The notes under the pieces are model-generated. The model did not search any database. It was given only the letters and a program-made list of their open reading frames with translations, and had not been told where the DNA came from. Positions 44,041 to 56,700 of a stretch of 64,000 nt of DNA are shown here, piece by piece (position 1 is the stretch's first letter; every line of letters begins with the position of its first letter). A program made the translations under genes and the position numbers. The DNA comes from Hirsutella rhossiliensis (taxonomy: Eukaryota > Ascomycota > Sordariomycetes > Hypocreales > Ophiocordycipitaceae), in NCBI RefSeq assembly GCF_020360975.1, contig NW_025408670.1, positions 6,780,516 to 6,844,515 on the forward strand, read 5' to 3'.

Positions 44041-44105
44041 AGGCAGCTAAAAATAGCTATTCTATATATAGGGATATAGAGAGGGTAAAATAAAGGGTAG
44101 ATTAT

Positions 44106-44287
44106 ACTATTATAGAGTATATAGAAGCGTAGGCTTAGGTACGGTCTATTAAAAGAAGGTTAATAATTTATAAGGGGGAAAAGAAAGAGAAGTATAGGCC
44201 TAGCTTATATAGGCGCGGAGGCCGCTTATATATAGACTTAGCCTAGACCTTAGTCTAGGCCTATATAAGGCAAAAGCCCTTATATTA
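44106..44287 (+). repeat. Right LTR of the small nested element
   Basis: Partner of 42409-42591 with about ten transition differences. Confidence 0.65.
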
Positions 44288-44512
44288 CCTAACTAATATA
44301 ACTCCCTTAGCCTAAGGATATTATATAGGCCTAACTTAAGTATAAGAATATCTTAATACCTTCTTTTAGCTAGCTATATATAGTTACTATACCTATATAA
44401 GCCCCTCCCTTATCTTAATAGATAGACTAAGATATATATTACTAAATTTACCTTTCTATACCCTTATTTCTTTTACTATACTCTTAAGCCCTTATTTAAG
44501 AGATACTTAAAA
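44288..44512 (+). repeat. 3' LTR of copia-3, right part
   Basis: Continues the LTR from CCTAACTAATAT to TTTAAGAG (compare 36030-36251). Confidence 0.8.
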
Positions 44513-46097
44513 AGGTATTTAAGTAACTATATTTACCGTTTAAACGGCTTAGTATTAGCTTTATAAAGACAGTTTATTATATAAGTAATATTAGGTTTTA
44601 TCCTAGTTAAAAGAAAGTTTAGTAAGCTAGTTTATTTAATATAGGATTTCTAAAAAGATTTATTAGACGCTTAAGTAAATAGAAGCTTAAATCCTTAGAG
44701 CTATAGTATTATTACTATATTAAGTATCTAATATCTATACTTAGATATAATTTTCTTAGTAAACTAGTTATTAGTTAAATTAATAGTATTTCCTTAATAA
44801 TTTAGCCTAGCTTATTAGCCTCTTTAATTCCTTCCCCTATATATACTACCTTAAGGTATAGTACTATTTCTATTCTTAGTTCCTTTAAAGGTAAAAGTAG
44901 TATTAATATATTGCCTCTTATTAATAGTAGTATCTTAATATCGTTAAGCGACTTATATAAGCTCTTCCTATTAGTAGGTATAAATAGGTATTAAGTAGAA
45001 GTTAATTTAGTTTTAAAGTTATAGCTCTAGCTTAGCGAAAAACGTAAGAGTACGCGCCTTTTTTAATAAGCGTTTAAAATACCTTTCTAAGGAGTTAAGG
45101 TATAAGCTAAACTCTAAAAAGGACTAGCCTTCTTATTAATAAGCCTCCTTTAATTACGTCGCTAATAGTATTTCCTTATTTATAGTATCCTTAATTAAAA
45201 TAAGTATCTATTCTTTAAAGTATACCTAATCTATACTATATTTAGTCCGGTTAATTAGCGTTTATTCTTTAAGGTATCGGCGCTATCTCGCTTTCTAGTC
45301 GCTATATATATAATCTACTATATAAAGGATCTTTATTTCGTTACGATAAAAACGTTTAAGCGCTACCTTAAAGGCGTCCTTTAAATTATAAGTTTAGTCT
45401 AAACGTTTCTATATATTAATAGGTTAAGATAATTAAGCGAAATTTTTAATCTTAACCTCGCTACTACGACTACCGTCTAATTTAGGTAAGTAAGACTATC
45501 GACGCTTCCTTAAATAAATAGCGATAGTACTAGCACGTTTAGTAATTTCCTCCTTTAATTATATAACGTAATCTTATAAGCGTTTCGTCTCCTTTAGCTC
45601 CTTAATATACGCTTATAAAGCTATAAGCTTTTCTTTATAAGACGGTTATCTTATACTTATAAGTAGCGATATCTTTAATATAGTTATAACGCTATCTAAA
45701 GTAAGGGTCTATTCTAAGGATATATCTTTTTATTCTTTATCTCTTAAGTAGATACTTAATATATATAATAAAGAGGCCTTAACTAGTTAACTACTACGTC
45801 GCGCTATAAGAGTATTATATAGTCTTCTTTAAGTAGCTATCTTTATTAAGTAACTAAAAAGAGAAGCTTTAAAAATTATAAGGGAATACGTATTATAGTA
45901 TAATTAGTTAAGTAATAGAGATAGCTAGAGGTACTATGCTATATATATTATATTCTCCTTATTATAAGACTAAAGCTTATAAGAAGAGGGATTTTTCCTT
46001 TTTTATTAAAGTAGTAAGTAGTCTATAATATATAAGCGGGGTAGGTATAATTCCCTACCGATACCCTATTAATATATTAGTACTTTATACCCGAGTG
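44513..46097 (-). pseudogene. RIPed gag-like frame of an unidentified retroelement
   Basis: On the minus strand at about 45090-45460 a frame reads DAFKVALKRFYRNEIKIL, KARQRRYLKE, LINRTKYSIDQVYFKEQ and QSFLEFSLYLNSLRKVF, interrupted only by RIP-type stops. The helix-rich, QSFLEF...L pattern resembles capsid regions of fungal retrotransposons. There is no polymerase nearby to name the element. The rest of the interval is AT-rich with nothing I can assign. Confidence 0.35.
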
Positions 46098-46134
46098 CTT
46101 TATTAGCTTATACCTCTTAATAGCGCTCTTATAG
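46098..46134. repeat. 37-bp sequence shared with 20904-20940
   Basis: 36 of 37 bases match the copy at the left edge of gypsy C. Flanks differ. Confidence 0.6.
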
Positions 46135-49099
46135 ACGGCTACTTAAACGGCGACGTAGATTACTTATAGGATAGAATAGTAAATAAAGTAAGTATTTAGA
46201 GCTAAGGCTAGGACTTATAGTCTATAGTAAGCTAAGCGTTTAATATAGTAATAATATATCCTTATTAGTAGCGCTACTAAAAAGTATAGCTTAGGCTTAT
46301 ACTTAATATCCTTAATACTAACTAAGCTAAGAGGAAGAGACTTAATTAAGAGGCCTATAAAACCGTTTATAAGTATAGATATAAGTCTATTATATAATAT
46401 AGGGAATCTATAATTAATATATATATAAATTAAAAGGACGGCCGTTAAGTAAGATATAAGTAAGTTATAAAAGCGCTATTTACTAATAAGGGAGGCTAGT
46501 CCTTATCTACCTTTTTAGAATTATTTAAAAAGGAGCTAAGGGGGCCTAAGAAAGCGTTAAGAAAATAGAAATAAGAGTAAGCCCTTAACTTAGAAAGCAA
46601 TAAGTTTAGCGACTACTTTAATAATAATTCGATATTATCTAGTATTTCTAAGCCGCTAACGCTAAAAAGGCACTATAGCGCGAGTAGGGACGTCTTATTT
46701 AGTTATTTAAATCCTAGTTTAGTCGAATTAATACGTTTTTAACTAAGGTTCTTTAAGCTTCTCTCTACTATTACCTTAGTACTTTACTAGTAGTTAGACC
46801 TTAACTAGCTCTATAATAACTTTATAGGAGGTATTAAGCTACTCCCTTTATAGATATTCGCTCTATTTATATTATAATAAGAGAACCTACTACTACCTAT
46901 ATTATATATTATTATTATTAAGAAGCTATTCTATTTACTACTACCTTCCTAGTATAAGAATCCTAAAAATATAGATCTAAAAGGCTATACTATAGGTAGC
47001 TTAAGCTTATCTACATTAAAGCACTACTATATTTTATTGCCTACTAATATAGTTAGGTTAAAGAATAATATAAAGCTCTCTTTAATAGTTAAGTAAGTAA
47101 TATAGCTATTATAGAAATACGAAATAATAAAGGATATAAGTAGCTTTACTAAAGTAGCTTTAAGAGGCGTAAAGGCATAAGAGGTAAAGGTAAAAAAGAA
47201 GGGAATAAGTAAGTATCGTATAGATACTAGCGCTCTTATATCTTAAGATATCCTTACTAACTTTACTAAAAGAATCTATATATTAATATAGTTATTAAAA
47301 GCATTAGCTAATATAGATAGTAAGAAGTAGTAAGCCTTAAAATCGACTATAGACTTAGTAGAGAAGTATATTATAGTTAAATTATAATAACTTCTATAAA
47401 AAAGCTATCTTACTTAGCTGGCGATTATAACTATAGCGCTAAAAGCATAATTAATAGCCTAAACTATATTAAAAGGGCGACGTTATCTTTAAGATCTTAG
47501 GTACTACCGCTACTATAGACTATTAATTCCCTATTAAAGCGAGTAAGGACCAGGTTCTTTATTAAGGTTAGGGTAATAGATAGTTTATATATTAGCTATA
47601 ATCTCCGCTTAAGTCTTTAATATTCTTAAGGTATATAAGTAAAAGCGGAATTTTAGGAAATTAAGGACTTATATAAGACTATATAATAAAGGGGAAGAAG
47701 GAGTATAAGGTAGGAATTTTAACGGAATTTATTAGTAGTATATTAGTATATAAAAGAGGTATTAAAGTTAATAATTCTATCTTTATTTACTAGTAGATAT
47801 ACTATCTTATATAGATAATTATAGCTAAAAAGAAGAACCTTTTAAGACTAGATTTAGGCTACCGTATAGCCCTAAGACTAAGGAATTCCTTAATACCTTA
47901 AGTATATCTAGAAGTATCTTATTCTACTAATATTTATATTTAAAGGAAGTTAGTCTTCCGGTATTCTTAAGAGGTCTTAGCTAGTATTCTAAGCTAGCTC
48001 TATTCCTTTAATTCCCGATTATACGATAACTAGTAAACCGTTTAATATATAATAATATATAAAATAACGAGCGATTTTTACTCTATAGGATAGGATTTTA
48101 TCTATAATTAATATACTACTTACTAGCCTATATAATCGGGAGGGTATATTATAGCTACTTTATTTATAATAGGAAAACACCGTTCCTTATAAATATAGTT
48201 ACTTAATTCTATAAAGGCTTAATTCTACGCCCTTTTCCCCTTTTATTACCCTCTTCCCTTTCCTATACCTATATTTAGATATATTTAGATGTATATATAT
48301 ACTATATATAGTCTATCTCTTAAACTATAGGTCTAATAAAAGAGAGGCGCACTAGGTCTAGCTTACCTAGCTAAGCGACTATAATCGGTAGTTATACTCT
48401 TCGCTTATATAATAGATCTAGCTTAAGACGTCCTATATCTCGGCGCACGTCCCCTTAATAATAGCGCTATAGTTATCCTCGCGCTGCTAGCGCTATACGT
48501 TATAGTATATCTTATTATACTAGTGCTACTTTTGCTCGGTTACGCCCGATAGGCTCTTTATACTCCTCCCGCTTAAACTTATCGCCCTTTACTTATAGCT
48601 TATTTACTCCTACCTCCCTATAATAGTCGTCTAAATAGTATCGCTGCCGGTAGTACTAGTACGCGCTATAAAGGACTTAAACCGCTGCCTATCTATAGTA
48701 AGTAGCTCTTTTAAAGAGTAATATAGATAGGTTATTATTAACTTAATATAGTAGAAGTTATAAAACTAAGGTAATCCTTCTACTAACCTTTACTAAGGAA
48801 AGTAAGATAGGACCCTCTTCTTTACGTTTATACTAAGTCTCCTTTATATCTTATTATAGGACTATAGGTACTTAAGATAGATTATATTCTTATATTAGTT
48901 ATTTCTCTATAGATATTTTTTATCTCTTTATAAAAAGAGTATACTAAGTTTACGATAGCTATTATAGTTTAATAACCGTCTCTATAAGGCGTTCCTAAAT
49001 AGGAATAAGGAGTCTTTAATAGTCTTAATATCCTCTTAGTTAGCGACTTCTTTTAGCTTCTCTTTATATTATAGAAACCTCTTTATTATAATAAGTAGG
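46135..49099. other. RIPed debris, unassigned
   Basis: Nearly 3 kb of AT-rich sequence with no ATG-initiated frame and no motif I recognise on either strand. Moderately GC-rich pockets (about 48340-48660) suggest former coding DNA. ATATTTAG-type repeats at about 48265-48300 resemble those at 50008-50130. Confidence 0.4.
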
Positions 49100-50000
49100 T
49101 ATAAGGAGTATAGATTAAGGGTAAGAATATATATTAGCGATTCGATAAGACGGTTTTCTTAAAGGTTACTTAGCGTTAGCGCGGTTAAGACTAGGAAGCA
49201 TTTTATATAGCCCTTAAGGAATTATAACTTAAATATTTATCCTAGGAGTCCTAGAAGCTCCTCTATAGCTATATATAGGCGAAGCTAGACGATTAAGAGG
49301 TTACTAGGTTCGTTAATTCCCTATAAGTATATACTATAAAAGATAAGGTAAACGAATATAACTACTACTACCTTAACCGCTTAGGCTAGCTTATCGTCTA
49401 GGTTATAGCTAAAGAACGCTAGCCTTAATACTACTACCGCTCTTAATAATAAAGTAAGTAACCTTATAAAGTAGATTCCTATATATATTAGCGCCTATTT
49501 AATACTAACGTTTAACCTTTAATAGCTATTTAGCCTTTATAATAGCGTACTTAGTATAGTATATAATATCGCCTAGGCGCCTATAACGGACTATATTATA
49601 TATAAGACCCTTCCTATATAATTATAATAGAGTTTAATAAGTATATAGGCTTAGTATTCCTAACTACCTTAGATAGTAAGAAGATTATCCCGATTCTACT
49701 AGTAGATAGGGACTTCCTTATTAGATCTATACTCTATACTTATATATAGTTTCCCTTAGTCGTATACTATACTATTATAGTTTATAAGTTATAGAGTATT
49801 ACTAAAGATATAATTATAATAGATCTATCCTACTATAACTTTTAGACTAGTTTAAGCTATATAGCTGTCTTATATATAAAAACGCTATAAGGTCTAGTAC
49901 TAAATACCCCGTTTAACTATAATTACTTAACTTATACGTTGCTATTAAAAGGAATTAAGATAAAAATAAGGAATTAGTATAGGATTATAAATAAATAAAT
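49100..50000 (+). pseudogene. RIPed Pif1-like helicase, C-terminal part
   Basis: Plus-strand pieces follow the end of the PIF1/RecD helicase family. FVNSLQVYTIKDKVNEYN is at about 49290-49360. SNLW-GLYNG-type sequence is near 49500. EFNKYIGLVFLTTLDSKKI is at about 49620-49690. Then come FPLVVYYTIIVYKLQSITKD (about 49750-49815, the family's A-I-T-V-H-K-S-Q box after RIP), DLSYYNFQTSLSYIAV and TLQGLVLNTPFN. Y and I replacements are those expected from C/H and T/M codons. Such genes are multicopy in many fungi, either dispersed or carried by Helitrons. No Helitron Rep motif was found in the window. Not functional. Confidence 0.65.
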
Positions 50001-50007
50001 CGTTTCT

Positions 50008-50130
50008 AAATATATTTAAATTAAATTAGTATTTAGCTAAATTAAATTAAATTAAATCCGTCGTAGATATATTTAGATTAAATTAAACTTAAGTAGCCGA
50101 TTTATTTAGATATTTAGCTATTTATATAGA
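50008..50130. repeat. Low-complexity ATTTAGATTAAATTA repeats
   Basis: Degenerate tandem units of AATTAAATTA and ATATATTTAGAT directly after the helicase remnant, with similar units at about 48265-48300 before it. Confidence 0.6.
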
Positions 50131-50399
50131 AATTATAGGGTAGGTAGTAACCTAGTAAATATATTAACTTATATTACCTAACGTAACTAGTATTACCTAG
50201 GTTCTAAGTGCCTATCTTAGGCCCTTAGTATATAATTTAATAATAATAAATAATACTATATAGCTAAGTAATAAATACTAATATTTAACTACTTATACTA
50301 TACTTTACTTTATTATTACTTATAAAACTCGTACTACCTTTAAGAGAAAATTAAAGCTCCTTAACGTTCTACTATAGTTCTTTATATTTCTTTACTCTA
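50131..50399. other. AT-rich interval without recognisable content
   Basis: 270 bases of RIPed sequence between the repeat and the LINE ORF1; nothing assigned. Confidence 0.4.
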
Positions 50400-52304
50400 G
50401 GATAGGTATAGCTTATAATTACTATTATAGTAGAGCCTAAAGTAGCGCCTCTAGCTAACGTAGGGGCGGGGCTAGATCTAACTAGCCCGTTGCTATTAAC
50501 GCGTCCGATACGAGTAATAACGCTTAGCGCATAAGTATAAGATATATTACGATCGCTAAAAAGTGCGACCGCGAGAGCTCCTAAGCGTATCTCGACCTAA
50601 ATAACGCGAGTTATATTAGTAGGTAATAAAAGTAAAAGAGGCGACGAGGTAAAGTTCTATAGTAATATAGAGACCGCTAAATCGATAATATAAAGGGTTT
50701 TAGAGATATTAGTAAAGATAGGAAGCGAGATAGTAAAGCTAAAATATTAAGTATCTAAGTAAAGTAATATAATTAAGAAGCTAAGCGCTATAGTATATAA
50801 GTAAAGTACTACTATCTAAGGATAGGAAGATTTAATTTAAGGCTTAAAAGCCTAGGCCTAGGAATCTAAAGAAGAGTTTTAATATAAGAGTAAAGAATAT
50901 AATAAGTAAATAAAATAAGAGTACTAGGATCTTAAGAGAGAATTAGTTAGAATAAAAGAGTAATTAGATTAGCTAATATAAAAGCTAGATATATTAAGTA
51001 AGGTAGCTTTACTAAGCGGCCTTTAAATAACGTTTATAGATATTACGCGCGCCTTACTAAATAGCGCGCCCTTTAATATATATAGTATACTTAGTCTAAC
51101 TAAATAGTAGATAGCTAATAATTCTATTTATTATACTATTAATACGTTTTATATAAGTAAGCTAAATAAGAATAAAGTATAAATTAAGTAGATATAATAG
51201 GCTATTAAGGTTAATATAAAAGTAAAGAATATATATAAGATTTAGAGGTATATAGTAGTTATAAGAGAATCTTAGAACGCTAACTAAATTAAGATTATTT
51301 ATAAAGATAAAGCTAAGCTTTAGCTAGTTAAAGAGGCGGCGTAAAAGAAAGCTATAAAGGGAGCGCGAATTATAAGAGACTAGCTATATCCGGTTTAGGT
51401 CGATAACGCTACCTAGATAGTAATCCTTAATATAAAGGGCAATATCCTACTTAGAGCGATTAAAGCCTTAAGTACCGAAAATAAAGTAACTATTAGTAAG
51501 ATTTCCTAGCTAAGTAAATAAGAGTTTAGTAAAGCCTATAGATCTATAATAATATATATTACTAAGAAAAGCGATATAAAAAGGCTTTTAAATAGTAGCT
51601 ACTTTAACCTAGTAAAAGAGTTAGCTACTACTTATAAGTTCGAGCTAAGAATAAGACCGATCTAATACTTTAATTACTTAGAGATCGGTTATAAAGTATA
51701 TTTATATAAGAAATAATAGATATATAGTAAGTATATAAACGCTAGGTATTACTACTAAGAGTATATAGCGATTAAGCTAAAATATATCTTATATAGTAAA
51801 CTATATAAGTCGTTTAACTAAAAGTATAAGATAAGGAACTTAAGTAGTAATACTTAAGTCCTTTTATATCTTATAGCTAAATATATATATTATTAAGATT
51901 ATACTAGTAACCTATCTAGAGGTATCTAGAACTTCGACGTTAAATAGGAGGGAAAAACTAAAGTGCCTAGAGGAAAACCCTCCCCTCTTTCGTAGCTAGT
52001 CCGCCCTTATACCGGGTCGCGGTTGCAATACATAGGAATCTTACGCCGGCTATCTTAGGTATCGTTATAGTTAGTCGGAATCGTATTAGCCCCGCTATAA
52101 AGTAACCTTAGAAAGTAACTCCTTTACGTACGTAGGGTATATAGCGTTAATCGGTAGTACGAGCGTTTTTTAGTTAACGGTTAATAGTTAATTATATAAT
52201 TATCTTTAACCTTATCTTATAACGATATCTTCCTAGGTTCTACCTTATTTTTCCGCCGTAAGGCTTAGCGGGCTATTTTTTATTAATGCTAGCCTTTAGC
52301 CGGG
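50400..52304 (+). pseudogene. RIPed LINE ORF1 with CCHC-type fingers
   Basis: A plus-strand frame rich in Lys/Glu (coiled-coil-like, about 50860-51000) leads to a C-terminal pair of zinc-finger motifs at about 51665-51830. YFNYLEIGYKVYLYKK stands for C-x2-C-x4-H-x4-C after Cys/His-to-Tyr change, and a second unit YSKYINARYYYQEY follows. This is the layout of ORF1 proteins of fungal Tad1-like LINEs. No ORF2 follows: the sequence ends at the gypsy B LTR start (52305). It is 5' and 3' incomplete. Confidence 0.5.
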
Positions 52305-52754
52305 TGTTACGACCACGGCTACTAGGCCGCTAACGGTCGACCGCGTTAAGCACGTAACACGGTCTAACGGATAAATAGTCGGCACGACTATCTAATAGAT
52401 ATAGGATCGAGGGGATCGTAGAGATCTAAGTAATCTAGGATTAATAGGATTACTACGCTCTATACGATCTAACGTTAGGGATTATAGCTAGGCCTATAAT
52501 CTAAGGACAGTCTCTATAGGTATATATAGCTACCTACTTTTACTCCTTTAGATAGATAGCTCTCTAGCCTTTAATATAGATCTTTATTACGATTCTATCT
52601 CTAATTTTAATTACCTAGTTATAGTCTACGGTCTACGACCTCCGACTTATTACTAACGTAATATACTTATTATTGCTCAGACCACGCCCTATTATATCTA
52701 CTAATATAAACCCCTCGATAGGTTTATCCCTTAGGAATAATACCGGTCGTTATA
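52305..52754 (+). repeat. 5' LTR of gypsy B copy 2
   Basis: Starts TGTTACGACCACGGCTAC and ends GTCGTTATA. R-U5 (from TATATATAGCTACC, about 52520) is homologous to the gypsy A LTR, but U3 is different. After the LTR, CGTTAAAAGCTC is the RIPed form of the self-primer site. Confidence 0.9.
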
Positions 52755-55700
52755 CGTTAAAAGCTCTTATTAAGTATAATACCGCGTTACTCTAAGCAAT
52801 ACTATAACTATTAATATGCCTATATAGTAAACTAGATTAACTAACTCTAGAGCTACTATATCGCCTTAGGATATAATGCGCGAAATTATCGCCCTTCGAT
52901 ATAAGGTATAGTTACTTAGGAATAAAGGAGGCAATAGATAAGTTAGGGACCTTAGAGAAGCAGTTAAACTAAAATAGCTAGGACTATTTAACGGTACTTA
53001 TAGCACGCTTCGAGACTTTCTTACCTAACTTAAAGCCTACTACCGGTTTTACCCTACTAAACTCTCGGACCTAGTTAAAAAGGTACTTTATATAGGAAAT
53101 TATTTATCTAGAACGGTACTCGCTTAGTTTAGACCTATTATAAAGGACTATCTCGATAACTAACTAGTATAACGAAATAGTAAAACGGACGAAGTCTTTA
53201 CTAGTTTCTAAGGATTTAAAGAAGCTATTATTAAGGTATTTAGAATAACCGACGAAGAACGAGAAGCCGAATAGAAATTTTAAGAACTCTAATAAAGGAT
53301 CTTAGTATTAGATTATACTACGAAGTTCCGATAAGTTACCTTAAAGCTTAATTAAGACGACGAACCTCTTATATTACGATTCTACGACGGGCTTAAAGAA
53401 GAAGTTAAGGATAAACTCTATAAGGAAAATCGACCTAATAACCTCTCGGACTATATTGCTATAGTAGTATAAATCGACGATAGATAGTATACGCGACGCT
53501 AAGAAAAGAAATAAGGAAGAGGAAACTAAAACCCTTCTTATAGGAATAACTTTAACCGACGCGCTAACTATAAGAAGAAGCGCGAAACTCCTATTACTTA
53601 CGCCTATATAACTAACCTAAGTAGGATAGATCTAGATATAATATAGAAAAGCAAAGGGAAGTATTTTAACTATAGGAAACCTAGATATTACTTTAAAGAA
53701 TATAGATAACCTCGTAAGGAGAAGAAAACCTACTAGGTACTAGCCCTAGAAGGTAAGAAACACCTAAACGCTACTAATAGATAGGAACTAAAGTATAAAC
53801 TCCTTAGTTAGACTATATACTACGACGACGAATATATAGTATACTTTAGCGATAAAAACGGTACCGGATAGTTCCTAAAGCTACTAAAGAAAACCCTTAT
53901 AATAATATAACGAAGGGATCCTAAAATATAGAAATAAGTTAAATTCGTAGAACTAGAATACCCCTATCCTAAAGGAGTCTCTTAAGACTAGATTAAGAAG
54001 AACGGCAAACGATTCTAGGAAGATATACGAAATAAAAATCGATAATAATAATAGGTAGTCTATAAATAATATAATAAAGAAGATATAGACGTAGCCCTTA
54101 TACTTATAAAACTCGGATAATAACCTAAGGAGGAATAACGAAGTATCGACGATATAAGCTCTAAAGAATAAGAAATACCTAGAGAAACGGAAGATAAGAA
54201 CGAACTTATACTACTACCCTTGCTACTAAGGGAGAATACTACGATTAGAGAATACGCTCTATACTTCGAAGAATTCAAAGAAATACTTAAAATTAGAACC
54301 TAATAAATACCTTAAATTCTTATAGAAAACTAATAAGCTATATTAATTCGATATTAACCGGTACTACGTAGAGGAGACTACGCTATAGCTATCGCTATAG
54401 TCGATACCTTTATAGTACTATAACGAGAATAGTAACTATAAGGAGAATTTAAAGACGATCTATAAATACTACTTACTTATAAGTACTATAAGTATATTTT
54501 ATAGATATTATATATCTACCTAGATTATATAATATATTTCTAGATAAAGGCACGATATAACGCTTTCCCGGTTAGGTTTAAGGGATAAGTACTTTCGAAA
54601 CCCTACTTAAGTATAGAACTAGACTACTAGAAAATTAATTAACGCTACCTAAACGACTAAGTTATATTATTAGAACCTAATTACGGTATACTACTTAAAT
54701 TCCGCGATAATTATAGTTTATTAACGAGATGTCTTTTAGAGATATATAAAATCTATAAATACGCTAAAATAAAAGAATAGTATAACGCTACTCGTTCTAA
54801 GATATCTAAACCCTTAATCTTTTAAAGACTTATATAACGAGTTAAATATAATAAAGAAGATTATAACGAATACGTATACCTAAACTATAGAGTTTATAAA
54901 TACGAAAAAGTATAAGTATAGTATAAACAATATAATAGTATACTAAAAGATTATTAGTAATACGTATAAAGGCTATAAGCCGTATTCGACTAAGGAAGAA
55001 TTAATATAAAAATACTACGCGAAAAATAAAAAGACGCTAAACGAAAACTTAACCTTTAGTATAAAAACGAATAAAATTATAAAGTATAGTACGTAATTAA
55101 CTATAAAGTAGTATAATATAAACAATATAGTGTTAAGAAATAAGAAATCTTCGATTAGCTATAAGAAATTAGTCTCTTAAGCCCTAATACGATACTATAT
55201 AACGAAAATATAAAGAAACGATATCGATAATAAATCGAAGAAGAATACCTAAATAAAACGAATAAGGACTAGGTAAAAAACAAGGTACGCTATCTATAAA
55301 AGGGCTATAGACTAGCACGATATAATAAGATCTAAGGACCCTATATATAGTAACGGCAAGCTATAGCGACTAAATAGTATTAGATATCTAAATCGCGGGA
55401 TATTACGTACGTATACTTTTAGACTATAGCGCGATAGGTAATTACGTTTTACTTAGAGTCGTTAATCGTTACCGACTTATATAGAGATATAAGAAAGATC
55501 TATATAAACTTATAAATATCGAAGGAGAGGCCTTTAACTATAATAACGGAATTATTAATATAAAGATTAATTACCTCGATATTAATATCTAGGGCTACGA
55601 CGAACGAGTTAACTTCGATATTATAGATATTAGAGAACACGACCTTATACTAGGGCTTCTATAGCTATAGGAGAGCAACCTATTAATTAACTAGAAAACT

Positions 55701-56206
55701 AGCTAGCTACGTTAGAACGAAGATATAAGTTTCTAGGACTAGTAGATTTAAAAGAAAGTAAAATTTTACGATAATTTAGCTACTAAATAGGATAAAAAGG
55801 ATAACCGTTTAAGTAAATTATTACGGGCTTTAGTAATATAAACGAAAATAGTAACTAAACCGGCGGATATAATAAAATCGACTAATAAGACCTACGTACT
55901 AACTAATACGGCTATATAACCTAGTATCTAATATAAATAGAATAAAGGATATAATACGAAGATCTAAAGAGTTATTGCTACTTTAAGGAAAGACCTTAAA
56001 TAAATTAATAAAGAACTTAAGTTAAGAGAAACTAGCTCTTAAAAGAAAGAATAAAGCCTATAAGATAGAATAAAGAATATCCCCTAGGAATACCGGAAAT
56101 ATAATAAACTCTTTAAGGAAGAACTTAAGATAGGGTTACCTAAATATAGCTAATAGGACCACGAAATTTATCTTAAGGATAGAATAACGCCGACGTTCTA
56201 TAAAAT
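52755..56206 (+). pseudogene. gypsy B copy 2 gag, Cys/His region and protease, RIPed
   Basis: Gag starts near 52815 (ATGCCTATATAG: the ATG survives but the third codon after Pro is a RIP stop). The three A-run positions where gypsy A is frameshifted (about 53145, 53358, 53503) have one more base here and read through. The CX4CX2H motifs are Tyr-substituted, for example EYVYLNYRVYKY at about 54869-54905. The protease DCG region is at about 55420-55445. It has no function. Confidence 0.85.
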
Positions 56207-56692
56207 TCTCGCGAAGAGAGATGCGAGAAGTGTATAAAAATGCACGAAGGTGAAATTAGAAGTAAGGGGTCGGATAGGCAGGGCAGAGGGATTTGATTCT
56301 TACGGGGGCAGCAATAAAGGTAGGGGAGTGATTGTTGTATTGCCTTAATTGTCCTTCTTTCCTTTATCCAACGCCCCTCTTTATACCGTCTAGCATCTTA
56401 ATTAATAAAGAAGATCCTGCTTAAAGAAGCTACTAATATCCTTTTAACTACCGAGCTTTTTGCCGGTTTTTCCCTTCCTTTCTAGCCGTTGCCGGCACAT
56501 CCGTCTTATCTCTCGCTACCTCTATAGGAAGCTATCGCCACTTCTGCTTCCCCTCTTGCCCCCACCCTCCTTTCTGCACCTCTTTTTAGCTCCTTCTTCC
56601 TTTTTCTATACCGGGTGTTTTTAGCTTCCTTAGTCCCTCGTGCTAAGGGATATCTCTGAGAACTACGAAATTAGGCCACGCTTCGCGACACA
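56207..56692 (-). repeat. 3' LTR of copia-2
   Basis: On the minus strand it starts TGTGTCGCGAAGCG, preceded by the polypurine run TAAGGGGG (56693-56700), and ends CTTCGCGAGA. TCGCGAAG at one end is mirrored by CTTCGCGA at the other. Confidence 0.85.
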
Positions 56693-56700
56693 CCCCCTTA

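Larger units (their letters stand above)
42409..44287 (+). mobile_element. Small LTR element nested in the copia-3 LTR
   Basis: Direct repeats of about 183 bp (42409-42591 and 44106-44287) flank a 1.5-kb interior, inserted inside the copia-3 3' LTR. The repeats share GGTACGGTC, AAAGAAGGTTAATAAT and GGCAAAAGCCCTTATATT. A purine run (AGAGAGGGTAAAATAAAGGG, about 44076-44095) precedes the right repeat. No reverse transcriptase or integrase is visible. Size and layout suggest a non-autonomous LTR element. It is more GC-rich than its host but also RIPed. Confidence 0.65.
35978..44512 (+). mobile_element. copia-3: long RIPed copia element
   Basis: The 5' LTR is at 35978-36251 (TAGGTATAAGAGG...), and the 3' LTR is split into 42350-42408 and 44288-44512 by a nested element. 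The internal region holds Gag, protease-like region, preintegrase, integrase, reverse transcriptase and RNase H in copia order on the plus strand. One frame can be followed for about 4 kb (37300-41350) with interruptions almost only at former Gln/Trp codons, so this copy was complete when RIP struck. It has a half-tRNA primer site at 36252. Confidence 0.85.

Noticed and set aside
54060..54278. Minus-strand 72-codon Ser/Leu-rich frame
   Set aside because: It is the reverse of the RIPed Glu-rich part of gypsy B Gag; the same shadow exists opposite gypsy A gag (9960-10256).
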